Part shown: one piece after another, positions 44,271 to 57,300 of the stretch
Position numbering within the stretch: position 1 is the first letter of the stretch
Layout: each line of letters begins with the position of its first letter
NCBI RefSeq assembly: GCF_932526225.1
Contig: NC_064034.1
Coordinates: 15,142,887 to 15,202,886, forward strand
Direction of reading: 5' to 3'
From: Nematostella vectensis
Taxonomy: Eukaryota > Cnidaria > Anthozoa > Actiniaria > Edwardsiidae
DNA: 60,000 nucleotides
Notes under the pieces: generated by a model
The model's database searches: none
Told to the model about the DNA's origin: nothing
Seen by the model: only the letters and a program-made list of their open reading frames with translations
Program-made: the position numbers and the translations under genes

Positions 44271-45824
44271 AACAAAAAAAGTGATTTTTATAAACGATCA
44301 AATTACAATGCTGCATTTTTTTCGCTGGAGTTGTAACGTTTGCAGTAGCTTTTGTTGTTGTGTTTGCGAGAATATTATATGAAATCGAAAATTATGTAAG
44401 ACTAGAGGCGCTGGCCAACATACAGTGATCACCCCCTCGCGAATCCACCCCTTTAATGATGCTATAAGCGTATAAAGACCACCAAAACGCGATAAAATCT
44501 TTATTCTCCATAGTACCCTATTTCAATGTCAGATTTGCTTGTGTGTCGTGACGAATTTGTTGTGCTCTTTAACAAGATATTTAGTACCCCCTCCATCTCG
44601 ATACATCTTCTTTTGCTTTTTAATTAAACTCATGTTTAGTTCCTCCAGTACTTGCTATTCCCTTGGTGTTTTATACCTCCAACGTGTCGTTTTGTCCCCT
44701 TTTGCAAGTGTACAAAGTATGGCAACATTTGCCAGGACTTCATTTCACTGTTACGCAGGCTTGAAATATTTTTTTTCACTCATTTTTTATGATTTACAGT
44801 CAGCTCGCCGCAGGTAGCGAGTTAACCATCGCGATAAAATCAAACAAGTTTGGGTAGAATACCAATTTATAAAATAACCCGATAATTGTTAAATTTCTGC
44901 AGAGAAATATAAATTGAGCTTTCACTACCTTTTTTTAACAATAAGAAGCCTTCATTCAAGTAGGGTTGGGCACAAATGTTCGCGTTTATAGCGGAGCCAG
45001 AGCCGGCCGCAGGTTTAGAAATTGGTAAACTAGGCTTCTCAATTTTTGTGGTCATGACGTCATATGTCACGGCCTGCCAGCTATTTGCCCCCATTCACGT
45101 AACTAGCCCATGCGACCAGGCTAGCTAATTGATTGATCGCTCTAAACCAATGAGAGACTAGTTCCAACAAGACAGTCAAGGTGAGTTCCGGACAAAGATT
45201 TCATTTTAAAATATGTGAATATAATGTTTAAATAAAACCATATTCCCGTCCTTTTTTTCATATGTGATGCTTTTTTGTGTAAATTCCTTAAAATAACCCA
45301 CAAAAGCGACGTATTTTGTCGCTTCACAACTTCTCTCTATTTTGGCGGGATTTTGGCTGGCAATCTTAATGGCTTCCCAGTTCTGTAAGAATCGTAAAAA
45401 AAACTTTTCCTCTCAAATGAAATACATTTACAAATTAGGGATTATCTAACTTAGGTGAGAACGATCTTGACTTACTCATGTATACACAGTTTTGTCAGTA
45501 AAACTATGTATCATTATTTAGCTAATTCAATTGAGAATTTGTTTGTTGTTTAATGGCAAATGTTTGAGGAAAAATAATATATAGATTTAGGCACTGCCTA
45601 AAGGCGGAGCCAGCATTTGATACCCTTTTGTGTTGACTGATAGGGGTAATTTAGGGGGATCTAGGTGTCTTCAAAATGTTTTTTTAGTAGATTAACAAAG
45701 GCATTTTTTACTGCCATGTCATTATGAATTGTACAAGCCCGTAGCTAGAAGGGGTGCGAACGCACCCCCCCTCACATACACACCCAGTACCCAGTGCCTG
45801 CCTGTACTGTCCCGATTTCTTTTA
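44271..45824. other. Intergenic, AT-rich, nothing recognised
   Basis: No gene visible. At 45750-45771 there is a GGGGTGCG/CGCACCCC inverted repeat just before the octamer array, which may be the edge of an unidentified repeat. Confidence 0.45.
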
Positions 45825-46344
45825 TTTATTCATTTATTCATTTATTCATTTATTCATTTATTCATTTATTCATTTATTCATTTATTCATTTATTCATTTA
45901 TTCATTTATTCATTTATTCATTTATTCATTTATTCATTTATTCATTTATTCATTTATTCATTTATTCATTTATTCATTTATTCATTTATTCATTTATTCA
46001 TTTATTCATTTATTCATTTATTCATTTATTCATTTATTCATTTATTCATTTATTCATTTATTCATTTATTCATTTATTCATTTATTCATTTATTCATTTA
46101 TTCATTTATTCATTTATTCATTTATTCATTTATTCATTTATTCATTTATTCATTTATTCATTTATTCATTTATTCATTTATTCATTTATTCATTTATTCA
46201 TTTATTCATTTATTCATTTATTCATTTATTCATTTATTCATTTATTCATTTATTCATTTATTCATTTATTCATTTATTCATTTATTCATTTATTCATTTA
46301 TTCATTTATTCATTTATTCATTTATTCATTTATTCATTTATTCA
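45825..46344 (+). repeat. (TTTATTCA)65 perfect octamer array
   Basis: 520 bp made of exactly 65 uninterrupted copies of TTTATTCA, followed by degenerate TTTATTTAATTATTTTTTTT. All three + frames are open and encode an 8-residue hydrophobic repeat, which is an artefact of the period. Confidence 0.98.
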
Positions 46345-46361
46345 TTTATTTAATTATTTTT

Positions 46362-47480
46362 TTTTTCATTTAGCTATTGGTATTTATCGGGTTTAGAACA
46401 AGGTTCCCAAGTTACAAATCAATTGACAATGTTCGTGGCTCTGCCACTCACTCCGAATTCTATAGATGGCATTGAGACTATAGTTTTCTAATAGCCCTTA
46501 ATCACCCCTGCAAACTCAAGATTCCAGATTTGAGGAAATCAACCTGTGGATATGTCGTTTTTTACTTTGCGTTATTGGTATTTATCGGGTTTAGAACAAG
46601 GTGCTCAAGTTACACATCAATACCTCATGTTCGCGGCCCTACCACACGCTCCGATTTCTATAGATGGCATTGAGACTATAGTTTTCCTATAGGCTTTGGT
46701 CACCCGTGCAGGCTTATTATTCCAGATTTGGGGAAATCGACCTGTGGATATGCCCTTTTTTACTTTGCTCTATTGGTATTTATCGGGTTTAGAACAAGAT
46801 GCTGAAGTTACACATCAGTACCCTTCGTTCGAGGCTCTACCACACGCTCCGAATTCTATATAGATAGCATTGAGACTATCGTTTTCCGATAGCCTTTAGT
46901 TACCCCTGCAGGTTTATGATTCCAGATTTGAAGAAAACGACCTGTGGATATGTCTTTTTTTTACTTGCGCAATTGGTATCGGGTTTAGAACAATGTGCTC
47001 AAGGCTTTCGGAAAACTATAATACCAAAGGCTTTCGGCGTATGGGGCCTGTGAATAAACATAAATACCCCATGTTCGCGGCTCTACCACACGCTCCAAAT
47101 TCTATAGATGTCATTAAGACTATAGTTTTCCGAAAGCCTTTGGTCACCCCTGCAGGCTCATGATTCCAGATTTGAGGAAATCGATCTGTGGATATGCCTT
47201 TTTTTACTTTGCTCTTTTTGTATTTATCGGGTTTAGAACAATGTGCTCAATCTACACATCAATACCCCATTTTCGCGGCTCTACCACACGCTTCGAATTC
47301 TACCGATGGCATTGAGACTATAGTTTTTCGATAGCCTTTGGTCACCCCTGCAGGCTCATGATTCCAGATTTGGGGAAATCGACCTGTGAATAAACCATTT
47401 TTACTTTGCGCTTTTGGTATTTATCGGGTTTAGAACAAGGTGCTAAAGTTACCCATCAATACCCCATGTTTTACCACATT
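46362..47480 (+). repeat. Satellite-like repeat of about 198 bp, 5.5 copies
   Basis: TATTTATCGGGTTTAGAACA recurs at 46381, 46579, 46777, about 46977 (shortened), 47221 and 47418. Each unit also contains CTCTACCACACGCTCCGAAT, TTGAGACTATAGTTTTC and CCAGATTTG. The 46977 unit is longer by about 45 bp because of an internal partial duplication around AAGGCTTTCGG. No coding content. Confidence 0.9.
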
Positions 47481-48086
47481 ATTAAAGTTTTGTCTGTCAG
47501 CCGCAGAGACTGCTTTAGTAAAATGAGAATCATAAGTTTCTTGCGTATCGAATTACCCTGTTTGTCGTGTGACCTCGAGGTCAATAATAGCAGAGTGGAT
47601 GATTAAACTCTTTCTGTATTCGATTTTAAGAGAAAAAAAGACTATTCTCTTTATCCTGTAAAAGATATTTACTTTTTATCATCTCATTTCCTTTTCTTGT
47701 ATACAAGAAACAACAAACTATAACCAATTTAGCAGTTTTACATGAATAACCAATTTCTACGTAATTTGCATAAAATCTGAAAAGCCACGAAATTGTACAA
47801 TGGTCGGTAGTTCACTAAACAATCATAATACATAAGATTTAAGTGTCTGCAGACGAGATTTGGTTAAATCAGGACGTTATTATAGCTTTGGTTCGAATTG
47901 GTTGCTGAATTCGCTGCTAACTTCACTACTTGAATTAGCTGCTGAATTAGTTGCTACCTTCACCGCGGTACCTAAATACGAAGTTAGGTTCGGAGAGAAT
48001 TCCTGCTAGTCACGAACACTCAAGAAGCTATGTTTCTCGGTCACCCTTTGGTAACTCATCGCTCTTTACTAGTCCCGCTCTACTTG
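47481..48086. other. Aquarius upstream region
   Basis: AT-rich DNA between the satellite and the Aquarius promoter. A short imprecise repeat of GCTGAATT/GCTGCTAACTTC units occurs at 47900-47960. No gene seen. Confidence 0.45.
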
Positions 48087-48098
48087 GCCGCCATCTTG
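48087..48098 (+). promoter_or_regulatory. YY1-type core promoter motif of Aquarius
   Basis: GCCGCCATCTTGG matches the YY1-type motif found at the start of many animal housekeeping and translation/splicing genes. It lies about 225 bp upstream of the Aquarius ATG at 48314, a sensible place for the transcription start. The 5' UTR assignment is an inference. Confidence 0.5.
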
Positions 48099-48313
48099 GT
48101 TTGATGGATACTCAACAAATTTTGAGTCCGAGTTCTTGTTGTTGGAACGATTTGTAAGGAAGATAACCCTTTTTTTAGCCACTAGAAGCTATAACTTTGT
48201 CAAAATGAACCCATGAGATATAGTCGTAAATGCAGGTTTTTGCAAAGCTTGAAAAGAGGTGATTTTCTTTGAGAATTCGTCAAGAAGACGTTTGTCAAGC
48301 ACCACGTGCGAAA

Positions 48314-51300
48314 ATGGTCAAGGGAAAACAGGCTGCCAAGCGAGGGAACTTTCCGACTGTTGAACAGATCAGCAGTGACTCCATCACCCAGGTCAGATTA
48401 AAAACATTCGTGCAACTTTTAGTGATTTTAGCAAACGGCAGCATCCATAGTTTGATTGAGCAAATTTCATGTCTCATTTCCGCTCGATGTTTTGATAGTT
48501 GGCACAGAAATACTGGTCAAAAGATGGGAAGAAACTCAAGTTTGATCCAAAGGTATTTTTTTTAGCCAAAAAAAAGGCAATGTGCCTATAAAGTATTAAT
48601 TACTGTGGTCTCTTGGAAAGACTCAGATTATAGACTAAGGACTAACACTATGGATGTTCTCTTTAGGTCATAGAGCAAATTTACAAGGAGGAGATTAAAG
48701 GCAATAAGTAAGAATTGTTAAAAAAAGATAATAATAATGCGACAAGAGATTCCAACACTCATTTATGTCAGAGGAGAGCTTTACTAGTTTATCTTATACA
48801 TCTTCCACATTCTATTACTGTTCATGTGGTGCAAGACAGCCTGGTCAAAAAAATAATGTTTCAAGTCAATATTCAACAATATCCTTGTTGATTTATTAAA
48901 TCTTTAGTTTAAAAGCTACAAATATCAAACACAAATATGTGTCTCTGTCGTGGTGGATGTGTGTATGAATTCCCACGCTATTTTCTCCGACAGAGAAGAT
49001 GTTGGTTGATTGAATTCCCATGATATTTTCTCTGACAGAGAAGATGATAATACGAATCCCTTCACACAAGCAGACAACATTGCATAGATATATTTTCTAC
49101 TTTATGTGTCTCTTGTAGTGAATAGGTAGTTAATTATAAGTTGAGCGCTCATTTTTTGTGATATTATCAGCTTTTCTTTCGGAGAAAATTTTGTGGGAAT
49201 AAGCCAGTTCAGAGTTTAATGATGACAGAGGAAGAATTTCGTCTTGTGGACCAAAATCCACGGGAAGTCAATCGTTCCTGATTCAAACCTCTGTATTTTT
49301 CATGTAATATTGGGTGTATAAACTCGCTCTAAAAAGTACTATTTTGTGTAGGTATTGACCAAAACAGGATGTGACATGAATCCTAAGTTATGATTCATTA
49401 AAGCGATGGCTCTCTGTTGATTATTATACAAAAATTGCCTCAGAGGCGAGCGATGAAAAAAAACGTTGATTAACCCATCTTTTACCATCGCCATGTTTAC
49501 AGCACTGATATCACTGATACACAACTCTGATATCCAAAGAAATAGGTTCGATAAAACATGGAATAAGTCGCATGCGGTACAGCAAAATACCGTCTTGTAG
49601 TCGCTTGGTCAATGGCGCGAGAAGCCCAAATTCTTGGTTGTTTATCATTACTGGCCGCTAAAGCAATTTTAGTCCCATAATCCGAAGAGGCTCATCGCCT
49701 TAATGATTCATACTATCGCTTCAGATTGCATTCAACTTTGGTCGATATTTTCGTAAAATATGGCATTTTGAAGTGAGTTTTCACACCCCATATCGCGCGA
49801 AAAAATACAAAGGTTTTTATGGGAAATCTTTACTTCTGGTGGATTTTGGTCCGATGGGTCAGTAGGTTAATCAGCAACTCATATAATAATGCAGCTTTTG
49901 CTAATAACAAATTTATTTTTATGGGGTCCAAGGACCAGGGGTCGGTGTTTTGTCCTAACCTTTTTTTCTATTATACAAAATCTTTTCTGTTATACACCTA
50001 TTTCAAACAAATTTTGTCAGTGCAAATGGCAATTGACAAATAAAACAAAAAGGACCCATGGATCCCAAAATATCTGTTTCAAATTCAGAAAAAAAAATGA
50101 AAATGAATACACCATACACTTATCCATTAAAAGTAATTAATATATGGTTCTGCCATCGCTTGAGTTTGTTTACCATTTCTATTTTTACATATACTGTAAG
50201 TATCAACCATAAGCGCTTTTTATTAGTAGAAACGCCATATGGCAATTGCCATTTGCACTGACAACCTCATTGGTAATGGTGTATACAAAATGTACAAAGA
50301 CTGAGTGACTCCCATTTTGACAGGTTTTCTGTGAGAAGACTTATGCTTCTGGAGTTCAGGTTTGGAATGATTTTAATTGATTGATGGATAGATTGACTGA
50401 TTGATTGATTGATATGTGGTTACTACCTTTTTATATGATAATTGATGCCCTTTTATTTCACAGTCAATACCTGGAGCGATACCTATGGCCTAGTTTCAAT
50501 GCTGAAAAGGTAGACGATAGTGTCAAATGATCATATCAGAGAGGTGTCCATCATAAAAGTTCCACCTTGTGTTGATTGATTTCCCTTCTCTCTTTGTAGG
50601 CCTCACTTTCTCATCTCTTGTCCATCATGGTGGTTGTAAATGAGAAGTTCCGAGAAGGTGTCCCTCCGTGGGAGGTAGGTGAATGTGAATACTCAACCTA
50701 TTTTTATTTGTTTTTGGAGGAGGATCATCCTTCTTTCACATCAACTGACACTATGCTCTGGCATTAAAGATTTCCTGTAAAAAATGAATTTGTGTTTTGT
50801 TTGCTTACATCATGCACTTTTTTCAGGTATTCAAAAGCAAACCAGAAGAATTCAGTGGATTTTTTCTACGGCTGCTAGATGTTTGTTTGATAGATGATGA
50901 AAAGGTATGTGCAATACTAAGCATTTTGCCAAAAAGTTTTTTGTCAAAAAGTATTTGTTTAGGTCATTATCTAAGATACTTAAAATGGAACATGAAATAG
51001 ATTGAATTAGATGCCCTTTTAAAGATTGACTGTAAAATAAGGCATGGGAACACTATTTTAGGATGTTGTAGATTTACTTTTTTATTAGGACGAGGACGGC
51101 TAGAACAACGAAATCGAAAAAGATGTGTTCGAGCTTGGCAAAAAAATCATAATTTAATTGCAATGGAATGAGCAAAACAATATGTTTAGAGACTGATAAG
51201 AATAAACTAAGGACAATATTTCTACAATATGAAACGTGGTTATAGGAGTTTACAGTGCAAACATCTGCATCCTCAATTGACCTTTAAAGTTGGAATTTTC

Positions 51301-54300
51301 ACGTCATGGTTTTATGGAAAACGGCTGAAATGTATCAGACAGAATGCTTTTTCATGTGCTGCTATTGAATTCTTAATCAAATCCCTTGTTTTCTGCCTTC
51401 ATCGTCCACGGTGCCTTTGTCGTTGCTTAAGGTCCCTATTGTCTGTTGTAGGTCTTATCATTCCGGGAACATACTATTGTCCTCATCTTCATGATCCATC
51501 TTTTCAACAGTCTGGTGAGTAAAAATTCATTTATACCCATTTTTATTCATTTTTACAACACAGGATGTTTTATCATATTTGGCTACATACCAGACTGATA
51601 TAGCTTATGCTTTATAGTTTTGTCTACGAATAGCATGTCTATTGAGAACCAAAAGTGTACCTTCGGCCGTTGGGGGGATGCGTTCACACTCCCTGCACCC
51701 CCCTGGGTATGGGCCTGGTGTTTAATTCTCTTGTATCATATACATTTTTAGTGAATATAAATGGTTATCAGATGTAAGATATACCATATATAACAACCTC
51801 TTTGCTAGTATAGAATAAGATTGAATAATTGTTGCTCTTTCTTATGTAGGAAATGGACTTAATCAGAGAGAATGTTCAACATCTGGTGTCTATTCCTATG
51901 TGGAGATGTTTGCTCCCAGTAAGTATGGTGCTATGTAAAGCATGAAGGTTTGAAGTCAGATCATGATCTTTGAAAAAATGTTACAGGGTCGGCTGGAGCA
52001 AGAACTCAAGTCTGTCCCAAAGTATAGGAAATTCTGGACGCACTTGAAGAAAAAGGATGAAAACTTAGATGAGGCTACTAAGGCTCAGTGAGTTATATTT
52101 TACTTGTGTTATTTATTTCACATTAGCCTGTTACACAAAAGGCACAGTGTATTTTACTTGTACTTACTTCACTTTATTGCCATACACTCATAGGCATCTG
52201 TACTTGTAATATATGAGTACAGTGGTGGTTCTACAGTAGAGGTTCAAGGGGGCCGAGGGTACAAAGTGTGTATCAGATAATTTCCAAAAAAGGGCACCCC
52301 TAGATCTACCCCTGATGTATAATCAGTAATTTAATGTTTTCAAATCTAGGTATTTGAATGTTATTTTTTTTCCCACAGACAAGAGAAAACAAGAGTGTTC
52401 CTATCAAAACTAATACATAAGTTTTTGGAAATCCTCAAGTCAATACCTGCTACAGGTGAGGTGTTGTAGAGCTTGTTGAGGCTTTCCTTTAGGTATAGTA
52501 ATGATTATTTCCCTGGCACTTTAGGTAAATAATAATAATTAAAAAAAATGATAATAGAAATAATAATAGTAATGATGCTATTACTGTACTTCTTCTACTA
52601 CTATTGCTGCTGCTTCTTGTTGCTTAGTATCCTGAACGATCGCCCCAAAGTACCTTCGCCCCAAACAAAGTTGAGCACAATCACCCTACTCAGAGAACGA
52701 TCGCCCTAGTCTTACTGTCCGTGGTTCTGATAACACCACAAGCGTAGAGATGATAGAGACCATATATAGTCGAGACCAAGAATCTTTATTATTATTTTTT
52801 ATTATCTTTTTGACATGATAAATTACAATACATTAAAATTAAGATATTTAGAATCTTTTTGGTGTGTGTTTTTTTTAAGAAAATAAAGTTTGAGCAAAGC
52901 AAGGAAACCTTTTATGTTTTCTAGCTAGTTTCCTGTAATAATGAACTCTTGTGTGCCCTGAAATATGACAAATGTATGCAGAAATTTTTCTCCCGAAAAT
53001 GTTAATTAAATTCCTAATTGTACTATTGACAGGTGCTGCAGATGTTGACAAGATTCACTACTGTGAACGCTTTCTTGAGCTTTTGATAGACTTAGAGGTA
53101 AGTCCTGCTTCCACTTCTTAATATCATTGTCAACTGGAACACCAACAGCAATTATTGAATGGAAATTCCATATCCCCTGCCGTTTTTTGTGATAAATAAG
53201 ATGACACTACCACATGATGTGGCATGTCCATGTTCTCGCAATCACATTATAAAAACATCTGCAATAGAACAGTATGGTACAGTGCCGAAACATTTGGTAA
53301 ATTTTTTTTTTTTGATGCATTATAAAAGGAATTTTATGGCTCGTTTTCTTGTTAAGAATTGTAAACAGGCTCAGAACTTACCAAATTTTCTTACATGATA
53401 TAGTATTGTGAGTGGTTGTTTGCCATTATTTTTGAGGTGTTGAGATAAAAATTACATTTAATACCTAAAATTTTTCCCCAAAGGCGTTGTTACCAACAAG
53501 AAGATTCTTCAACACTGTATTAGATGACCACCATCTAGTGGTGAAATGCCGTTTATCAAATCTCACTAAAAGAGAGGAAGAAGGAAAGTTATTTAATCAG
53601 GTATGGTGCATGGTTTGTATTTCCTCTACAAAGATTATTTTTACTGATGTTTTTATCTGTTTATTTCTAGCTTCTAGACATTTTGAAGTTTTATACTGGA
53701 TTTGAAATAAATGATGTCTCTGGTGAGTCTTCAAACAAGCTTTATTTTTGGTTCAATAATGATCCTGTACAGTTCTAGTTTGAAATGTATGTACAATGGA
53801 ACCCCAATAATGAAATAGTAATGATTATGCTGTTGCTGCTGCTGCTGATGATGATGATGATACAAGCATTAGGGAGTGTCCATTAAATACACTGAGGTGG
53901 GGGGGAGGGAAGATTTTTACTCAAGACACCTTAAAATTTCAGAACTCACCCTTTCATTGTAAAAAAATTTTTCGGTTCCCCCCTTTCAGAACCCCAAAAT
54001 TATCGGAGTCCCCCCCCCTTACGCCCTCAATAAGTAAAAAAGGCTTTAAATCTGGAAGAGCCCCCACCCTACGCCCTCAATAAGTAAAAAAGACTTTAAA
54101 TCTGGAAAATGAATGAAGTTGCCCTACTTGTCCGAGTTTTTGATCCAGTCAAGCTCATCATTATTTAAGAGTCCAACACAGCTTTTTACCTTCATAGTGA
54201 TTTTGGAATAAACTGACATGGAAATACAAAAAGGCAGCCCAAGGGGGGAGGGGGTGGGGTGAATTCAATTCAGGAGGATTTTTTTTCTCTCATGATCAAA

Positions 54301-57300
54301 AGGCGGTAATTCTTTTGCATGTAAAAACATGTTTAATGGTGCAGGGAGTTTTTCAATCAGTTGTTTACTTTCCAAATTCCCCCTCCCCCCTCAAAAGTCA
54401 ATGGTCCACCCTAGGATGCCTTTGAAGGAATATACATTTGTATATATTTGGTATTGTTAAGAATATTTTTCTGTAAAACAGGGATAATGTCCAAGGTTAT
54501 TTTTTTTTGCTATATTGTTTTGGGGATTTGCATGCTCCACCACTGTTAAAAAGTTTATTTCAATTTGTTCCTGTTATTCTGATAATAAACTGTATCGGCA
54601 ACCAACTGTTATATTATATTATAATATAGTATCTATATTATGGTTTATAAAGACAGTTATAAGAAAGTATTAAATACATTTGTCATTAGGCTTAATATTT
54701 AATCTGTATTTGTGCTACAAACTAGATCATATCATTAAAATATTTAAGCTAAAAAGTATGGCTCCTAAAAAAATCTGAGCCCCCCTTTAGAGGACCGTTT
54801 TTTCTGGACCCCCCCCTTTTGATGTATTTAATGAACCTCCCTAGCACCTATTACCTAGTTTATGACTCATTTACTATTAATTTACTATTAATGCCTTGAA
54901 TAATTCACCATTATTTCAAACTTTAAAACTTGCATTCTCAAGTTTGCATCATTCTAGGGTATTAGATGATATGAATGCCTTTGCTAGCTATAACCTGTTT
55001 TTTATTTGTTATTTATGTGTCTCTTGAGAGTGATGTATGAATTATCACACCTATCTCATATTTTTAGGAATGCCATTAACTGACCATGAGATGGTAGACA
55101 ATCATTACAATAAGATGGCATCATTACAGGTATACATTTTATCGCATAATAGTTAGATGTATTGAAATTATAGGGAAAACCCCCTTAAGTCTAGAACAAC
55201 AACATGGAATGCAATGATTTAGAGTTCCTTTAAAATGTACATACCTTATAAAATAAGGGCCTTAAGGGCCTGAAGAAGTCTTATTAAAGACGAAAATTTG
55301 GCAGAGTCGATTTCCAGTTTTTGGTGTATTGTATTCATTGTTCTGGTACGAGATCGCGACAGTTTGGGCTTTTTGATTCTTTCCTTATAAAATAAACACA
55401 CATTTGTGTTTCTATTTAGACATGATTTGTGTTGATCAACACAGTCAAATAATTAGAGCACATTTAATGTACAAATTTCTTAGCGATTATCCATTAAAAA
55501 TTATTCCAAATGAATAAAATACATGGTATATATTTTGTTGATCATTAGGTCGATTTAGATTCTCCCATTCCTTCCCTGATTCATTTTGAACTTTCATACT
55601 GCAGTAATTCCTGTAGATTCCTTTAATATACATAAGAAAATTAAATAAAATTAGATTTTTTGCATAGTGTCACATTCTATCAACCTATTCTATCAAAGTG
55701 TATGAAGCCGCCAATAATGCATTTCTTACCTCTGAAAATAAGTGGATAAAGCTTAAATTCTTCCCATCATTTCACATGTTTTTTTAGAGATTACTTTCAG
55801 TAGGAAAAGCAGCAGGCTGCAAAAACGGGTGTTTTCGGTGGTCAGAAAGGGTGGGGTTACCAGCGGGTGAAGCGATAAAACTTTGAGTTGGTGAAAAACC
55901 TCACTTTTTTCTCTTAACGTTTATTTTTTTTCAGGTGCACACAGAAATAATGACTATTTGTTACTACCTTTTCCACAACTGTTTTCTGTTTGATATTTCT
56001 AGAGAGCTGTTTTTAAGTATTTTCCTGAGCTGCATGAGTTTGCCATGAGTAATATTGCTGGGATAGATACAAGAGATGCTCTTCTCAAGCACTTTGGACA
56101 ACTTTCGTAAGTAACAGTGTTGGTATAGTATTAAGTACGGTAGTATTCTGGCTAAAAAGGAAAGCAAGGACAATAGGACTGCGGCAACAGTTTCAAGCTA
56201 TTAACAACAACAACAAAATTACAGATTAGAAAATAGAAAATTAACAACTTCTACATTCCATTGCTGACTAGCATATCCCTTCTTAGGTGAACCATTGCTT
56301 AATTAGGGAATGATTTTATTTGTTTTGGATTTAAATTTAATTTTCTCATAGGCAACTAATCCCCTGCCTAAAATTGAGGGATCATCTTGTATGAAAACCA
56401 GACACTTAAAACAAATGGAACCCCAACTCTCCCTTAAGACTGTGGTGTCCAGTTGGATAAGCTGATTGTTAAATACCACTATTTCTTCTATAGGAACAAG
56501 ACTTTGCATAAAGTGGCTGCATATCTTAAGTTGTTGCCATCTTCTGATGAGAGTGCACAAGAAGAAGACAGGGAATTTCTGCTAGAAATGCTTGTGAGTT
56601 TGTAGTTTGTGTGCATACTGATAATGCTGGAATATAATAATTGAATGAGTAGATTAATAGATGTTGGTGTTGCCCAATTGTGTGTCTACAGGTGTCCAGA
56701 CATGAGAAACGTCTGTCACAGATTGATGCTATCAATGACATGCCTCTCTATCCAACAGAGCAGGTATGAATACCACCACAGCATGATCCCAGTTTGACAG
56801 TTTATCAAAATATAGCATGTTGATGGTACCCACTAGCGTAACAAACGTAGATTTTGCCCAGTGGCGTCCGTTTTTACACCTGCTACCATGCAATAAGCCC
56901 GCTTGTCGACAAGTTGTTGAGGCTCTCTAGCGTGCCTTTTCCTGGCTGATGTCTCTTGATGCCCGCTTGTGTCTCGCAAAGGCCTGCCAGGTGTTAATGT
57001 TTAAATAACGCCTACTGAAGTCCACTCAATGCCCGCTAGCACCCATAATGCCCGATTAATGCCCACTAGCGTCCATAAGGCCCGCTGGCATCCACAAGCC
57101 CCATTGGCATCCACAAGGCCCGCTACCGTCTGTTTGACACCCGATACCGCCCATAAAGCCCGCTGTTTTTTTTAGTTTTATGCTCGCTAGCATCCAGAAA
57201 GCTCACTGCTGTCCGTTGATCACCATATAAATGGATTTTATGGATTTATGGATTAACGCTGCATTTACGCTGCAGGCATTACGAACTTGTTAAAAATAGA

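Noticed and set aside
45729-46396. About 200-residue hydrophobic proteins from the octamer array
   Set aside because: All three frames are open because the 8-bp unit has no stop; pure repeat artefact.
52620-52740. Repeated ACGATCGCCC words as a small repeat element
   Set aside because: Only two or three loosely spaced occurrences and no clear ends.
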